DNA of 64,000 nucleotides. Origin: Marchantia polymorpha subsp. ruderalis (taxonomy: Eukaryota; Streptophyta; Marchantiopsida; Marchantiales; Marchantiaceae). Under the pieces are notes generated by a model. That model was not told where the DNA came from and did not search any database. It saw nothing but the letters and a program-made list of their open reading frames with translations. A program made the position numbers and the translations under genes. Location of the stretch: positions 13,541,501 through 13,605,500 of the forward strand of contig AP031355.1 in the NCBI GenBank assembly GCA_037833965.1. Direction: 5' to 3'. Of this stretch, positions 47,750 through 60,133 are shown one piece after another (position 1 is the first letter of the stretch; each line of letters starts with the position of its first letter).

Positions 47750-50380
47750 GAGTTCATTCGCTCCATCTGGAATACCCGAAGTCAATGTAAGCACCAAGTT
47801 CTAGAGTGGCCATGAGTACCTGAATCTCATGAACCGCTTTGTAAAGCTCTTCAGCGTCAACCTACAAGCTTTATAGAGGATGTATATACCAAATCCACTT
47901 GACGCTAGTACCACTGCCGCAAGGACTGAATTAAAACCGCAGGAGTACTCGCAATGTTGACCACTTTACGACCCTAGAAAAACTTGTTCCGTTGAACGAA
48001 GACCCACAGGAAATTTCGACGATTCCCTTCCATTATTCATTTGTAGAAAAGTAGGGATATCACTTCTCAAAACTGAAGTTGCCTAGTACTAGTCCTGAAA
48101 ACTTGTTGCAAGCCAATATGTGCAGAACCTGTACATTCTTTTCTGATAGACTTAGAGTATTTAGAAAATATTTTACCTCCTTGAAGTTGAATGTAGGGGG
48201 TACTCCATATAACTCTTACATTTAATACTTCTGCGACTGACGAAATCTGCCTCAGTTCTCGTGTTCAACGAAGACTTTGAACTTTCGTAATTGCTCTTGC
48301 TTGCTGGATGGATATGCCGGGTGCTCGAGACGTGTTCACTCCTGGAAGAAACAGTCATTAGTCAGTCTTTCAAGGAGTCATTTGCTGCAACTTTAGACAT
48401 GTTGGTGCATACTTTAGTGAGGTTGAGTCTCGTTGACAAGATGAACAGATTCCCAGTTCAAAAGCGTTCTACTCCCTGAAGTAGACCTCATACCCAGAGA
48501 AAAGCAGATCCAAGTCCGAATACGAACGATGAACATGAACAATGACCGGACCATCTGAAGCTGAGGCATCAGTCTCCTCAAACTTGGTCTTTCCAGATCT
48601 GAGTAGGACTAACGTCCACCTCCGCCCATGACTCACTCAGAGCGCAAAACTCGCAAGTGAATGAATGGATGGCAACACTGAGCTTGAGATACTTCCACTG
48701 ACGTTGCGTGCCCAAATATTGGCTGGAGAGACGGCCCTCTGTCCCGGAAGGTCTCTGGCGGAGGAGGAGGAGGCAGTCGGAGATGGTTACAACGTGCACT
48801 TGATCAACGGGCCATTCATGGTCGGGGGGAGATCAGATGTGCTGTACTGTTGCTCACAAGAATCTCTTTCAAGTCTCTGTGACCCTACTAGGCAACACGC
48901 TTCATCCGATTATAGCTACTGTACTGCACATGGTCATCCTCGCCGACCATGCTCACATCTTTGATGTCCACGCATCTGGAAAATGGTGCCCGGGTCAGAA
49001 ATGCTTGACCGTCGTCAACCATGCACAATACGTAACTATGTCGTTTGATACTCCGTTCCTTTCGTACGTCGTATGCCGCCCAGACTAGTCACGCTCTGCA
49101 TTTCGGCGCAACCATGCAAGGGGAGGGTCACCTTGACGCTATTCGTAACCGACCCGAGTTACTCGACTTGATCTCACATATCCGTAGCTGAGTTCGCGAT
49201 GCTCGTCTCTCCCAGTGAATGTATTTCGAATCACTGCTATTCCTACAGCTTAGCACCTGCTGGTCTGGTCGAACCGCATGCCGAGTAAATTATGTTTCCC
49301 CGTTTAGGATATCTGCTGATGTTTCAGAACAAGTGGCCAGGAAGAGGCCAGCGATTCCAATGGACTCCAACATGGGACGACTGGGAGAGTCAAATGTTCT
49401 GATTTGTCCAAAATCGTACTGATAACTCTACAACTCTAGGGCTGCTCAAATCACCTTTTATTAGTGGATGAGAACTGCTCAATAAAAATAATGTACTTAC
49501 CGTACCCCAAAAAATACTGCAGATGAATTTCGGAAGAAGAGTAAGCTCAGAGCCTATCAGGCTTTGCAATCTAGAAAGTGGACATCGCTTTCGAAACCCG
49601 TTATAAGTTGTGGGCAGGAATCTGTTGTACCAAATGAGAGATAAATCCGTTTGTTGCCGTGTTTCATCTCTAACTCTATGTCTTAACCAACAAGCCTATC
49701 CTTTTGTTCCCTTTTTTTTCAAACTCAATATTACATGAGGAGAAGCTCATATTCGTACTTTTTTTTGACTATGATCGCCAACACAAGAGTGCGCTCTCGT
49801 AACTCTTCCTTCCAGTATCTTGCATTCACTATATGGGATAGAAAATGCACCTTCATGCAAGCAGCGAGAATAATTACTATTGGATGAATGAGAACGAAAA
49901 CCACAAATGGCGCGTCTGTCAATTTGGAAGATTGGTTATAAGTATCAAACGACAGTTGTTGGAATGTCACAACTCATGGGATAAAAGTCACAATGGAACC
50001 ACATCCGGTACAAAGCAGTCAATGAAAACCAAACCTCTGGTTGAAAAGGACATAGACCTAATCTTTCACACGACACAGTTTTATGTCTCCTACAGCTCTT
50101 CTCTGATGTCTCCGACATGCAGGAAGTCGGAATGTGTGGAAAAAAAATTCTAAAAAATGCCTCACCCACCAAAGCAATCTTTCTCCCAGTACAAGCTATT
50201 TAACACTGTAGTTTTACGCAATTACGTTGTCCAAACTACTAGGACAATCAGAAACTATAAATGTGCACACTCGGTATATCATGATGTAGTTAGAAACACT
50301 ATTGTATTTAACATAAATAGCCATCTCCTCCATGCATCTCCAAGTCAAGTGGAATGTGCATGAAAGGTTAACTTTTTTTA
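47750..50380. other. Mid-GC region with unresolved coding-like frames
   Basis: Plus-strand frames at 48665-48964 and 48837-49088 overlap in different frames. Each has a coding-like run (GDGYNVHLINGPFMVGG; VTLLGNTLHPIIATVLHMVI). No family recognised. This may be a decayed gene with shifted frames. Confidence 0.25.
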
Positions 50381-51450
50381 ATTTTAATCAAACAATTTTA
50401 GTTCGTTATTGCACTAAGAGATTTGAACTTGAATTTTTTCTTCTCTCAATATTGAATCTTGGACTTGGGATGAATTGGATTATCTTCAAGGAATGGAGCA
50501 ATTTGCAAGGATTGTCATATCAAGATTTAGATTGGCCAAAGAAACGAAACATGTTGGGCACGGTTTACTTAACATATCACGATGTATTTTTACTGCAGGA
50601 ATGTATGATATTGGTCTAGTATAAGTGTGAAACTATGCCAAAAAAGTTGAGTTCAGTTCATTATTAAGAACTATTACCTTACTTTGTAACCCAAGATTTA
50701 GCATGCTCTATATTATCATCATATAATTATGTAATTGCTCTTCAAAGATAATACTAAGAAGATGTAAGTAAATACTTGTAGATATAAAAACATTTTAGAG
50801 CGTGTCTCTTGTAAAAAATATTATCAAATGTTTTTTTAAGTTATAAAAATATTGTACGTACTTATTTTACCAATATCTAATTTATTCTGGGAACAAAAAA
50901 ATTGAAATATTTTATACATAATGAGAATAAAAAGTGACTCACGTTTCATTATAAAGTGCCAAATTTTTGTTTCACAGAGATCATTATATCAATCAAATAA
51001 TCCTTTATGATCTTACATTCTTGTTGGAAAGGTGTAATTATAAATTTTTCAATACTTTGGAGTAAGCTGATAATACTTTTAGAATTAATTATTTGAATAT
51101 TAGAAAAAATATCTAACATACTTCAAACATAAATAATATGTCAGGACATGAATGTCGATAGTTTCCAACAAGTAGTTTTTACAACTTTTTCTCGGAAATT
51201 TATAAAATTTTGTTGCGATTCAATTTGATGACCAATTTTGATGAAAAATACCGATTTCAATCACCAAATCTTTTCAGAAGATTTATTTTCCAATAGAGGC
51301 ATAAATTTATACATAAAAAATGATTTTCATATTCTATGACCTACAAATAAAGACTGCGGTAGCATCATTAAAACGTGTACATATTGTGTATATACATCCT
51401 AGAAAATTAAGGGTCTGAATATACTCTACGGAACTGAAATTAACCTTAAA
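50381..51450. other. AT-rich break
   Basis: Low-GC sequence with no coding-like frame. Nothing recognised. Confidence 0.6.
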
Positions 51451-54060
51451 CACGTGATTGAAGAAGTGTTCTCAAAGAGAGTTGTTAATTAATTTTTTTC
51501 TTCTTCCTAGGAGACACGATATCGCACGATTGACTAATTTTCATCATGTCAAATTAACTGTTAGAAATCTTCCTGGACACTGTGAGGAACATAATAAGAG
51601 AATGAACAATTGCGCAGGCAAGCTGGCGACTATTTCATGTTATCAAGCTCTGCATCATCAAAATTAACAACCCTAAATAGCGTATATTTATCTAATTGGT
51701 ATAAGACAGATTGTTGGGATCATAGTAGGTGATGAATCTCTTTTTGTTTCAGATCTTTTGAAAACTCTCGGCATCTTGTGAGGGAAACGCACTAAGATTA
51801 GGGTCACCAACACTTGAGGGAGACGGACGAAGTAATGGATATATCTGGGAAATAATAGGAGCTACGGACCATCTTGACCCGTCATCTTCACGTTCGAATT
51901 AGAGTATGTGTACATCACACGGATACTGAACATGTCGGTTTAACGTTTTGCAAAGATGAGGGACCGTATCGAGATACGGGTCTGGCGGGCCTACGTCCCA
52001 GTTGCTAATAGGACCAGACCAATGTCCAAACTTCCTCGCGCACGCCGAGCCTCTAGTTTTTAAATTTGTTCTGGTCCTGCCGCGTGTCGGACGGAGAACT
52101 ACGAGTCACTTTGAGCCACCAGAATTGGTGGCTCAAAATATCTGAGCTCCGTCAACTAGGGCAAGATAAAACTGTTTAAAATATCATGTAAAGAAATTAT
52201 GACAAATGAATGAGGGCTTGGATAGTACACGTGACAAGACAGGAACATAGCGAGACTAGGCACGGCAGTTCCAGTACCGCCGTTCTTCTTTCTTAGTAAC
52301 ATCTACACTAATCGCGGGCTTATTGGCCCACCAGAGGAACAAATATCAGCTTGTAACGCGCGATGTGCGAAGCCAAACCGTAAGAGGAACGCTTGTGAAC
52401 GCTTCTGATGAACATTCCTCAAAACTCGTTTCGGATGTATGGACGATTTTCGGATTGCCCTCTCTGTATTCTGCGAGGAGTGACGACTGCAGTTGTGAAT
52501 GCAGTTTGAAAGTGGCTTGAAGCACGACCACCGACAGATCCAAAGAAATCTTGTAGTGCGATGCAAGGCAAATCGCCGACGTTAGTAAGTGCCTTTGCGA
52601 AGAATCAGAAGAGAAGGAGAATGCTGATCGTCTTCGACAAAGTAGCCGAGCCGAAGCAGTAATGTGAAACAAGAGCACTCTCGCTTGAAGCAAATTGTTC
52701 TTCAGCGCCCAGTTGTGTATGACAAGACATCCTTGTTGGCTTCGGGTGGCCTTGACCAAAGGAAACGCTTGAAGCTGTGATCGTTTTCATTGATGCAGAA
52801 GATCTCGAGAACGTGACCCGCCGACTTGCTTTGATCACCGCGGTGAGGAGTTAAAGTCGGCAGATATCACATCGTAGCAGCTGGACTTGTACGTGCTCTG
52901 GCAGATATTTTATCGCTCTCTGTGGGAGCAACAAGTGTCAGTTTAACGTCATGGAGCTTGTAGCAATCTTAACTTACTTCAACTTTGTTGAACATAATGA
53001 GTTGATGTCGGAGACACCAATCGTATTACGGGTTGATCATTCTTCCACGGGCCCTCTTACTCTCGAAGGTATGTGTCACTACCTCCAATCTCGCTGCGCA
53101 CTGGAGGGGCGCTGAGTTCAGTTGAAATGGTACACGATGAGTCTGATTATGAATGGAGAAAGGACATGGACTGCTGGCACCAGCAACCTTTGACATGCAG
53201 TACCATAATAAATTCCATAGAAGTTGCACTTCTCTATTGTTGGTGCTGAAACCCTCCGTTGAAGTCATCTTACGGGGATTCTCCATCACATTAACAGAGG
53301 GACGAGGTACTTGGACAAACTTTTCAACATTTCCCTTATAGCTGAAGGTGCGCATAGTGAAAGCTTGATACCAATTTGTACTAACATCCTCAGATTGTTA
53401 AGCTTCACCCTTCGATGGAATGAATGGATTCCAATTGAGATTCAGCGGAGACGTGTCTCAGCCGAAAATCTGTCACTAATCCTGGGAATCGCCGGACAGC
53501 GATCTTACTGTAGTGGTTCCAGACTACTGGGTTTGCCCAAATCCAAGTACGAAGAGAGAGTCGAATCCGTGTACCAATTCAAGTACGAGAAATTGACAAA
53601 GGTGAAGGACAAGACGGATAAAAAAATGTGAGAACTGTTTTTCTATCGCCATGCTCTGATGATTTTCATATGTCTTCGATCGCCCTTGTAGATTTCGTGG
53701 AGTATAATTAGGCACAACGTCTTGTAACTGGATTTGTCCTGATATCTCTCAGCTGCTGTGCGCTTTGGGAAAGAAATCCAACAATTTTTAGCAGGTCCGC
53801 GCGAACGGATTTCAAACGTCGATGGAGTCTCAAAGGCACATGCTGATGCGGCCTGCGAACAGCTGGCCCAGCATTCTGCATCTGTACCTGCTGACGATCT
53901 TGAAGCAATAATAACTTGTAGCAAGAAGATCGACCTTCTTCGGGTCGCCTACATGAACCTCTACAGCAATTTCAGAAAAATTGAAGGTACTTGTTCAAGT
54001 CTCCATCACGCTACACGATGTTTGCATGGCTTTGAGAGCTAGAGTAACTTGTTTATTGCA
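51451..54060. other. Mid-GC region with several plus-strand coding-like runs
   Basis: Coding-like plus-strand runs include SDEHSSKLVSDVWTIFGLP (about 52410-52465), DARQIADVSKCLCEESEEKE (from about 52560), LKQIVLQRPVVYDKTSLLAS (about 52690-52745), EAVIVFIDAEDLENVTRRL (about 52770-52830), KSKYEERVESVYQFKYEKL (about 53540-53600) and a run to a GTACTT donor at about 53792-53986 ending LLRVAYMNLYSNFRKIEG. Several neighbours are in different frames with no room for an intron, which suggests decay. No family is assigned. Confidence 0.3.
52110..52137. repeat. Perfect 12-bp-arm hairpin
   Basis: TTTGAGCCACCA and TGGTGGCTCAAA are separated by GAAT. Confidence 0.85.
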
Positions 54061-55057
54061 GTTTCATACGCATGTAACCATCGTCTATCGACGGTCCTTA
54101 ACGTACCGGGCACCTATTATCCTCCTACCATATCAGTGTCATTATGTCTCGTTTACATAGAATCCGAGTCAAGTATAAGTTAGAAACAAACTTTTATCAT
54201 CTACATAGGCTACTGTGCGCACGACGCTAGGCTTTTATAGTTCGTCTGCGATTAGAAGAAGCTTGATTGCTGACTTTCAGCAAGGAGCCACATTGTATGG
54301 TGGAGGCAAAGCATCTTGAGATGAATGTTGAAATGCTTTATGCAGAACCAATCTGAGTGCACAATGCGCTTTTGGACTCATACTTTGACATCGTTTTATT
54401 TTAGTATGGAGTACCTTCAATGCCTCGTGCACTGTGGTGAAACTCTTCTCGAAGCTACGTTGAAAGGCATGTGCGCGTTAGACTGAATCGCCAGTTTCTC
54501 GGTGAAATAACAGGCTTTGGACTCTGACTTAGACTTAAAAACCGATCTCAAACAACCTCTGAGGAATGGTAGGCGCTGAAAATAGAAAGCTCAAGCAAAA
54601 GGCATGAGTTTTGAACTGATAGAATCTTGGAGGGATTTACATATTTTGACTTCCAGTCAACAGTCGATCCCCTAGCTATGGATAGTGGTCAAAACACGGA
54701 CTGCTTTTCGTTTCGTTCGAATCCGTCCACGGATCATACTTTTCAGAGTGTGAAGTCGCCAGATAGATTGTGAATCCTGGTGTGCGCATAACCTTACGTC
54801 AGGAGGTCTTCTCTACCTCAGGCTGTTGAAATTCAGCTGCCACTCGCCAGAATGGACGAGTCATCTCGGGGTGAAGAGCTCTGCGACGGCTAAGAGTGTC
54901 TTTACCCATACGAGTAACCCAAATCATGAATTTGAACAGTGCGTCACATAGCTTGGTATTTTCCCCAAGAGAGGACATGCATGTGTGTTTTGTCCTTTCG
55001 CGGATAGTCAGAGCCGTTCGTACCCGAAGAAGCTACGATACATAAGATAGAGCTGCT
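54061..55057. other. Mid-GC stretch, nothing recognised
   Basis: No coding-like frame of 60 codons or more, and no repeat noticed. Confidence 0.5.
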
Positions 55058-55363
55058 CTAAACCTTACTAACGTCTGCGTAGCGAGGAATAGACGAGGAT
55101 CTAGGTGAGTTTGAAGCGAACTTTCTGTTAAATTTTGTACAGGCATCAAGTATTTTAGGAATACTTGATGCCTGTATTTTAGGAATACTTGATGCAATTA
55201 AACTGTCAGCCACCTCAGTTTCTTCCTCCACACCAATCTTAAATTCATATACAATACCAGTAAGAACAGTTGTCTGGCCACGCGTTGGAGCTTTGAACTT
55301 TATACGAGTGTAGTAACTCACATCTTTCCTGCGTGAGAGCCAACAAAGGTAATGACATGTCAA
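55058..55363 (-). CDS. Possible coding exon with an internal hairpin-forming repeat
   Basis: A minus-strand open stretch follows an acceptor-like CACGCAG. It reads KDVSYYTRIKFKAPTRGQTT, then VYEFKIGVEEETEVADSLI, and then the repeated peptide SSIPKI-QA-SSIPKI before a stop. Its Lys/Glu-rich composition is coding-like. The repeat corresponds to the DNA hairpin at 55138-55176. No family recognised. Confidence 0.3.
   Translation of the reverse strand: MTCHYLCWLSRRKDVSYYTRIKFKAPTRGQTTVLTGIVYEFKIGVEEETEVADSLIASSIPKIQASSIPKILDACTKFNRKFASNSPRSSSIPRYADVSKV
55138..55176. repeat. Perfect 17-bp-arm hairpin with an extra direct copy
   Basis: TACAGGCATCAAGTATT (55138-55154) and its exact complement (55160-55176) flank TTAGG. 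The right side TTTTAGGAATACTTGATGC is then repeated directly at about 55176-55194, so one short segment occurs once inverted and twice direct. Confidence 0.9.
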
Positions 55364-56768
55364 TTCTTAAGCTTTGTAGGCGGTATCCTTGATCTGACCA
55401 TAACACGCAGCTATGATCGTCCCATGAAGTCCAAGGAGTCGGGACTGCCAGTCCCTGCTTGCGCTAGAATGATGAAATCAGCTTAGGATCTGCAGGTCTA
55501 TTGAAGGACGTCCACTGGTCACGGCGAAGGTGGTGACTTCGCGTTTGGGCTGGCCACGTGGTATCACTCCCTCAGGTGGAGATCTTTCTCTGATCGAGGG
55601 GCCAGGGACTAGGAACCCCAGAGTCAACTGGATATTAAAAATAGTAACGGGGAATGTCCTTCTTTGTCGGACACGTAATCAGCCTCTTACCAGTGCTGTG
55701 ACGATCTCCGTGTTGTAGTTCCTCCCTTATGGCGGATTCCGATTCCGGATTCGTTTTTCAGCATTCTCCGTCACATTCTCTAGGAGATTCCATCCATACT
55801 CTGTTACTGAACAAAATATTCGGCTGCTGAAGATGCAGCTTTCGTATAAGGGAAGAATCAAGAAAGTTGATTATCTAACAGGCACCGATAAAGAATGCTC
55901 TCTCTTCTAGGAACTATATTGGAGACGCACGTGAACAAGCACATGGTGACCTTATGGTGTAGGTGGTATAATCCTAGGTGAGAGACAGAGCCAGTGGCAA
56001 TCTTTGTGAATACACCACCACACATGTCGACGAATGTTTTGGGTGGATGGGATGGAAATGTGCGGTATGTTCAGACGATATGTAATGATGAGTAAGGAGT
56101 ATCAGATTTATACCGGTTTAGGGTTCTCGACGCTCCATTTTCCCCTAAAGAAGAGTTCTGTTCGTTTTAAGGAGTTAGAAAAAAGGCCGACCCTTACAGT
56201 CCGGGCGCCTGCCCCATGGACGCTCATGTCTTATTATGGCACTAACTAAGATCAGGTACAGTAACACAGTCGCATGAAACACATGCTGACCGGAGCTTTT
56301 TTCCCGAAGCTGATGGCCAAAGCTACTAACTCAAATGTGCAGCATCGCCGAGCCTTACAATTTCCAGCTTCTTGTTCTAAATTTTGAACTCCTCCGCTAC
56401 CTCTCCGCGTCACCGTCTCTAAACTAGAGTTGTTACCTGTAGAAGGATAAATTTGCGTGCCATGGGAAATTTAACCAATAGTTCAGTTTATGTAGCAAAG
56501 GTACTTGTAAATGATATCCTTCTCGGGTGGCACTTCAGAGATTGCGGAATGATGACATGGCTATTAGCGCACACTTCAAAGCTCAATGATTGGTTGAGAT
56601 GAGTTCAGTTCCGCTGTTCTGGGCATGCAAGTGAGTTTGTTGTGATGAAAGGGATAAGGCACAATCGATGAGGCATATCGAATGTGCAACTATGTTGGTA
56701 ATTATTGCAAAAGACTTAAAGTATGATACACATTACGCGGTCAGCATCTTTCCTTTCAAACTTCTATA

Positions 56769-57147
56769 TTAAACAAATCGCATGCTATGATCTCCATCCC
56801 AAGTCAATTTGTTTAGTTCTCGTGTGTAAGGTGTAAAGTAGCACTCAATTGAGGTCTTGATATGTTCAAACGCAGCATTATCGACCAATTCTACTTCGTG
56901 CGTCTTCCGTTTTCCCTTTCGAAAATAATTTAAGTTTAAATGGTGGTATATACCACTCAAGAGAGCGATGGACGCTCAATTTCCTCTGCATCAGGAGAGC
57001 GAAACTTTGTTCTGGTAGGGCTCGTTCATCAAATTTTATTACATCTAAGTGGAGTAAGTGAATTCTCTTACCTAAATTGAAGTAAGGTATGGATAATTTG
57101 ATATCTCCCTGGCGCTTCTTAGACTCGGTTTGACTGAAGAATCTCAT
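56769..57147 (-). CDS. Possible coding stretches of an unknown gene, two frames
   Basis: Two overlapping minus-strand frames look coding. One (56878-57147) reads SQTESKKRQGDIKLSIPYFN before a GTAAGA donor, and later RKLSVHRSLEWYIPPFKLKL after an acceptor-like TGATGCAG. The other (56769-56960) reads ELVDNAAFEHIKTSIECYF and ends in a stop after DGDHSMRFV. No family recognised. The frame change suggests either splicing I cannot place or a decayed copy. Confidence 0.25.
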
Positions 57148-57695
57148 ACTCTGTTTTCTTCGTAATTAGCTCATAGCTTTTATTTTCGTTTGAACATGAT
57201 TAATATATTGAATTGAGGTGCGAAGAATGTGTGCAAGCAGTATAGTTCACTACACCAGGTTTATGCAATAGAAGTTATAAGCCGTAATCTTCGGATGATG
57301 CTGATGCACTGGTAGTTCGAATATAAAACTTGTGGCTGTCAAGGTGATAATTTGGCGCAGTCTCAAATTCAGTGATTGCAATACTCCAGAAGCATTGATC
57401 ATGGAGAGCCTTTGAACCAATATGTTCCAGATTACAATTGTTTAATGCAACTTTTCGACCGCCCAGTACTAATATTTTGAGCTACAAATCCCTCTCCGCT
57501 GCTTCAAACTGACAGCCCTTGTACCTGGTTGTTATGTAGTTACCATTACATCAGATTTCTCTTTGCATTCAAGAAGATCGTGGTCAACTTGACAGTCTGC
57601 AGACGTCAGATGAACTTTCCGGATTCGCTCGATTGAGGTGAGATCTGGTGAGATCAGAATGGATACTCTTTGTAGAATGTATCGTCTTTGGGAAC

Positions 57696-57923
57696 TCAAA
57701 CTGTAAGAGAGAGCCGTGTAGAGTAGTAGGGACTACGAACATGCCATCGCTCGGAATTTCCCTTTCCAGCAGATTTTCTTGTCGAATCTGGTCGGTGATT
57801 GGATGATCTTACCTTCGTATTTACGTGGCTACTCTTGCTCACGTGTGACCTAGAGTTGCTCAATGAGGAAGAACTCCGCAAATACTCTTGGGGAGAATTC
57901 GCAGTATTCGTTTTGTGTAGCAT
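57696..57923 (-). CDS. Possible Ser/Arg/Asn-rich coding stretch
   Basis: A 75-codon open stretch of low complexity (for example YLRSSSSLSNSRSHVSKSSH) upstream, in minus-strand terms, of the stretches at 56.8-57.1 kb. It may belong to the same gene as a disordered region, or be chance. No family recognised. Confidence 0.15.
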   Translation of the reverse strand: MLHKTNTANSPQEYLRSSSSLSNSRSHVSKSSHVNTKVRSSNHRPDSTRKSAGKGNSERWHVRSPYYSTRLSLTV

Positions 57924-58782
57924 CTTGGGGTGTCGTGAAGGGGCTCTAAATAGATATTTACAATGGATGTAGGAATCAATAGACTACCTGATCTGGCGTT
58001 CACATCGCATTTTTTCGCTGACGTTGCATCTTAAAGATTGTCGGCGAGTATCAAATCATTAGTTCTGTATTTACAATGTGCTCAGTCTTGGGTTGCGGTA
58101 TCCATCACAGTCGTGGAAGAAGAGGAATTGCTGGGAGAATATATCTTGGTAATGCCGCACATGCATGTTGAGGATCGAGGGGCATGGAAAACGACACTTA
58201 TGCATTGAGCTGCAAATCCCGGTCATATTATCCAGAGTAGTGCCTTTCAGTAAAGGAATACTAAATTTTATCAAGACTGCAATAGTTCCTTATCACCGAT
58301 TTTTAAAAAGTGCAGTTTTTTAGTAACGAGATTTCTATGCATGTACTGCACTAGAATGTGAAAGTCAGAATAGAACTTAAAAAGGTGAAATTTTTACTTG
58401 GGCCACCCTCAACCAACCATTGAGGTGTTATAGTATTTCAGACAAATGCCCGAAGGGCATGGAGTTGTATAGCAAACAATGGGGTACATTTTGACGGAGT
58501 CTTCCCGTCAGATCGTACATGTATGCAAACCTGGGTAACACGTGGCATGGCTCCATGTTTCGCACGGGCCAGTTACCTGGATGTTCAATTTAACCTGGAC
58601 ATCCACGGTCACCATGCCTAGGTAGAGTGTAAACCATAAAATAACGTGTGATCTCTATACAGTTGATTAGGTGACAGCATTAAATCTACACACTATCCTG
58701 ACACGCCCTATTAGTAAGTCAGCTGTACTCGTCACTGATTACAGTCGTCAATTTAGGCCACGTCTCTTCAGTATATGACTAA

Positions 58783-58953
58783 TACCTATCGTTCGTATTT
58801 ACTTTTGCTGAAACTGGTGGTTCCGAACTAATTGTTTCTCCATGTGGTGGACAAAATACCTTTTCCTTGGCTGTGATCTCTCCTCTTATTGGAAACTTGG
58901 AGCCATACACTCTGAAGGATCTGATTGGCCAGGAACTGGTCGTTTGTTTGTAA
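58783..58953 (+). CDS. Possible coding stretch of an unknown gene
   Basis: Fifty-six open codons between stops read FVFTFAETGGSELIVSPCGG, then NTFSLAVISPLIGNLEPYTL. Not a recognised domain. It lies at the left end of a run of plus-strand coding-like stretches (59.1-60.4 kb) leading to the DH-like segment, so it may be part of the same gene. Confidence 0.25.
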   Translation, partial: YLSFVFTFAETGGSELIVSPCGGQNTFSLAVISPLIGNLEPYTLKDLIGQELVVCL

Positions 58954-59099
58954 CTCAGACCATGAACAGCATGTGAGAGATCCAACTGATCGAACGCTTT
59001 GAGGTGAACCTAAGAAGATTACGTAGTTCACAGTCGTGGATATGGAATATTTGTCAGAATTTCTGTGAATATTCTGCTCGAATGAAGCTCAAAGGCTTC

Positions 59100-60110
59100 T
59101 TGTGTCTCAACAGCGCACGTGTCCACTCCGCACCTGCCGCGTTTGTCTATATGATTATGTCTGTCACGGCTGACTGCGACGATCTGGTCAAACTGTCGCG
59201 TGAAGTCGAAAATGCAAAATCCAGTGCTTGGTGGCCACTACAGAGGAGTAATAGAATTTGGACTCGAGGATTTAGACATCGCTCTCCACGAATTGAATCA
59301 GATCAGTAGCGCTTTGGGTGTTAGTCTTCACCATGCTTCAGAAACTGAGCAGATCCATCTCGGAACATTCTCGATCAGGCGGCAATCCATCATATAAATT
59401 TGCAGAAGTATCCACGCTCTTACTTTATATATAGGATATTTCTGCCTGTGCCGTCATGGCAGCTGTCGTCCACAGCAGTTACCATCATCTCACTGTAATG
59501 TTCGGGATCTTCTCCAGTCGATAAGCAGCCATGTCGTACATCTGTTGAATTCTCAGCTGCTTTCATATTATGGATATTATTCTTTCTTGCCATCCTGGGT
59601 ATAAAGAAAAAGTTCACATGCGAGCAAGCCATGCCGGCCTGCTCGCACGCAGGCCGGCATTGAAGACATTTTCCAGAATCTACGACGTAGCACGAGTTAA
59701 TTGTTATGATTATTTGCATGTGCATTTTCAAGGAAAAACTCTATTGGAAATGCGTAATACTATCCAGTACACGATACATCCGATTACAACCGAGATTGTC
59801 CGTATCATCCAGAGATTTATAACACGCAGACGCAGACACCACGAGCTGCCTGAGATATACACATGCTACAACTGCAAGAATTTGATTTTTGAGTTGATAA
59901 TTACAGCTAAATCGAACTTACTCTACCTTGCAGTTGAATATTGATCTACAAAAATTGGTAGATATCTTCCACAACAAGTCAGTGATATTTCAGAAGTTAT
60001 ACGAGACAGAATCAGAAACTTGTAAACGTTGTGTGCAATCTTGCAGTAAGTTCGTGAAAGAAAAGGATAGAGATACCCTTCAGAAGAAATTAAACCTTAG
60101 AGACGTGGGT
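59100..60110 (+). pseudogene. Run of plus-strand coding-like stretches upstream of the DH-like segment
   Basis: Three stretches look coding: MSVTADCDDLVKLSREVENA (near 59158-59217), GVIEFGLEDLDIALHELNQI (near 59240-59299), and after an acceptor-like CTTGCAG at 59931, LQKLVDIFHNKSVIFQKLYE plus KFVKEKDRDTLQKKL. Their helical, Leu/Glu/Lys-rich character suggests a coiled region. The first two switch frame with no room for an intron, which favours a decayed copy. No domain named with confidence. Confidence 0.25.
59631..59660. repeat. Perfect 12-bp-arm GC-rich hairpin
   Basis: ATGCCGGCCTGC and GCAGGCCGGCAT flank TCGCAC. Confidence 0.85.
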
Positions 60111-60133
60111 TACCCAAACGGTGAGACCTGCAG

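Noticed and set aside
52346-52759. Minus-strand open frame of 137 codons
   Set aside because: Leu/Ser/Phe-rich and resembling the antisense of the Glu/Lys-rich plus-strand runs over the same bases; no family match.
60121-60133. A 13-base GT...AG interval that would join two coding-like frames
   Set aside because: Far below any known spliceosomal intron length; frameshift or error is more likely.
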